From the NCBI RefSeq assembly GCF_000982825.1, contig NZ_CP011047.1:4402001-4466000 (forward strand): a DNA stretch of 64,000 nucleotides. The letters are read 5' to 3'. Both the position numbers and the translations under genes were made by a program. This document shows, piece after piece, positions 63,795-64,000 of the stretch. The notes below the pieces were generated by a model. The model did no database searches and had not been told where the DNA came from. It saw nothing but the letters and a program-made list of their open reading frames with translations. The stretch is from Cronobacter sakazakii (lineage in GTDB: Bacteria > Pseudomonadota > Gammaproteobacteria > Enterobacterales > Enterobacteriaceae). Numbering within the stretch: position 1 is the first letter of the stretch; the number at the start of each line of letters is the position of its first letter.

Positions 63795-63816
63795 CTTCAA
63801 TCAGGAGCCCAAGATC

Positions 63817-64000
63817 ATGAATATCAAACAGCCACAATACACCTTCTCCGCACTTGCCCTGGCGGTCGTCGTCGGACTGAGCGGACCGGCTCTGGCCCAA
63901 TCGGCGGCAGGTTCTAGCCCAGGTGCTGCAGCACCCTCTGCCGCATCCAAGGCGGCACAGCCACAGGTAGATGACAAGGCCGCCCGGGAAGCCGATAAAA
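63817..64000 (+). CDS. YfdX family protein (5' part; continues past the window)
   Basis: First 61 residues: signal peptide MNIKQPQYTFSALALAVVVG...ALA cleaved before QSAAG, then an Ala/Ser-rich linker and QVDDKAAREADK. Matches the start of YfdX proteins, periplasmic stress proteins that follow the second sHsp in tLST/LHR. AGGAG eight bases upstream. Confidence 0.8.
   Translation, partial: MNIKQPQYTFSALALAVVVGLSGPALAQSAAGSSPGAAAPSAASKAAQPQVDDKAAREADK

Overview
The window looks like chromosome of a GC-rich member of the Enterobacteriaceae. Cronobacter or a close relative is my best guess: it combines a complete myo-inositol degradation locus, lacZY with lacI, a full pqqABCDEF operon and enterobacterial housekeeping genes (metN, maeA, pepT), with a heat-resistance locus in an integrated element. 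The species is inference; the gene content is read from the sequence.

1-20.6 kb: partial methionine importer ATPase (metN), an AT-rich membrane protein, a Tat-exported PhoX-type phosphatase with a candidate Pho box, then the inositol (iol) locus. One arm is transporter, iolE, a TIM-barrel isomerase, iolG and iolD (minus strand). The other is iolC (kinase fused to an aldolase-like domain) and the RpiR-type regulator iolR (plus strand), followed by iolB-iolA (minus) and another TIM-barrel isomerase. Together these take myo-inositol through inosose, diketone, ring-opened acid and phosphorylated aldehyde acid to dihydroxyacetone phosphate plus malonate semialdehyde, and on to acetyl-CoA. maeA follows.

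20.7-32.2 kb: a lac locus (lacI divergent from lacZ-lacY) with two inverted 18-base operator-like sites and a CRP-like site; an SDR dehydrogenase; a TetR regulator divergent from a RidA-family gene with three palindromic sites between them; a second-type GAPDH; a GlxA-like AraC regulator; small hypothetical genes.

32.2-48.7 kb: two orphan toxin/immunity-like clusters, both AT-richer than their surroundings, flank the pqq operon. The first has a Tlde1-like L,D-transpeptidase effector with a small membrane partner and two DUF943 genes. The second has a lipoprotein/partner pair and a pesticin-type muramidase followed by three LprI/DUF1311 periplasmic proteins, two of which are recent duplicates. 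Between them lie an M19 dipeptidase, pqqABCDEF, an orphan DppA-like binding protein and pepT. A divergent hypothetical/ribbon-helix-helix gene pair ends this part.

48.7-64 kb: a very AT-rich coiled-coil membrane protein, then the 3' end of a tRNA-Thr(CGT) gene (thrW remnant) beside a tyrosine integrase. This marks one end of an integrated element whose other end is not in the window. Inside are satellite-like genes (AlpA-like regulator, short HTH protein, YfjJ/inovirus Gp2-like protein), then a graveyard of mobile DNA: an AlbA/Schlafen-type gene remnant fused to a truncated IS3-family element, which itself cut an IS256-family element, and an internally deleted IS66-family element with an 8-bp target duplication inside another gene. 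Beyond it, with GC-rich codon use foreign to the satellite genes, lies the transmissible locus of stress tolerance: a small HTH gene, sHsp20, ClpK/ClpG disaggregase, remnants of a cardiolipin synthase and of FtsH, a second sHsp20 and the start of a YfdX gene. Two of these genes have FourU-like hairpins over their ribosome binding sites.
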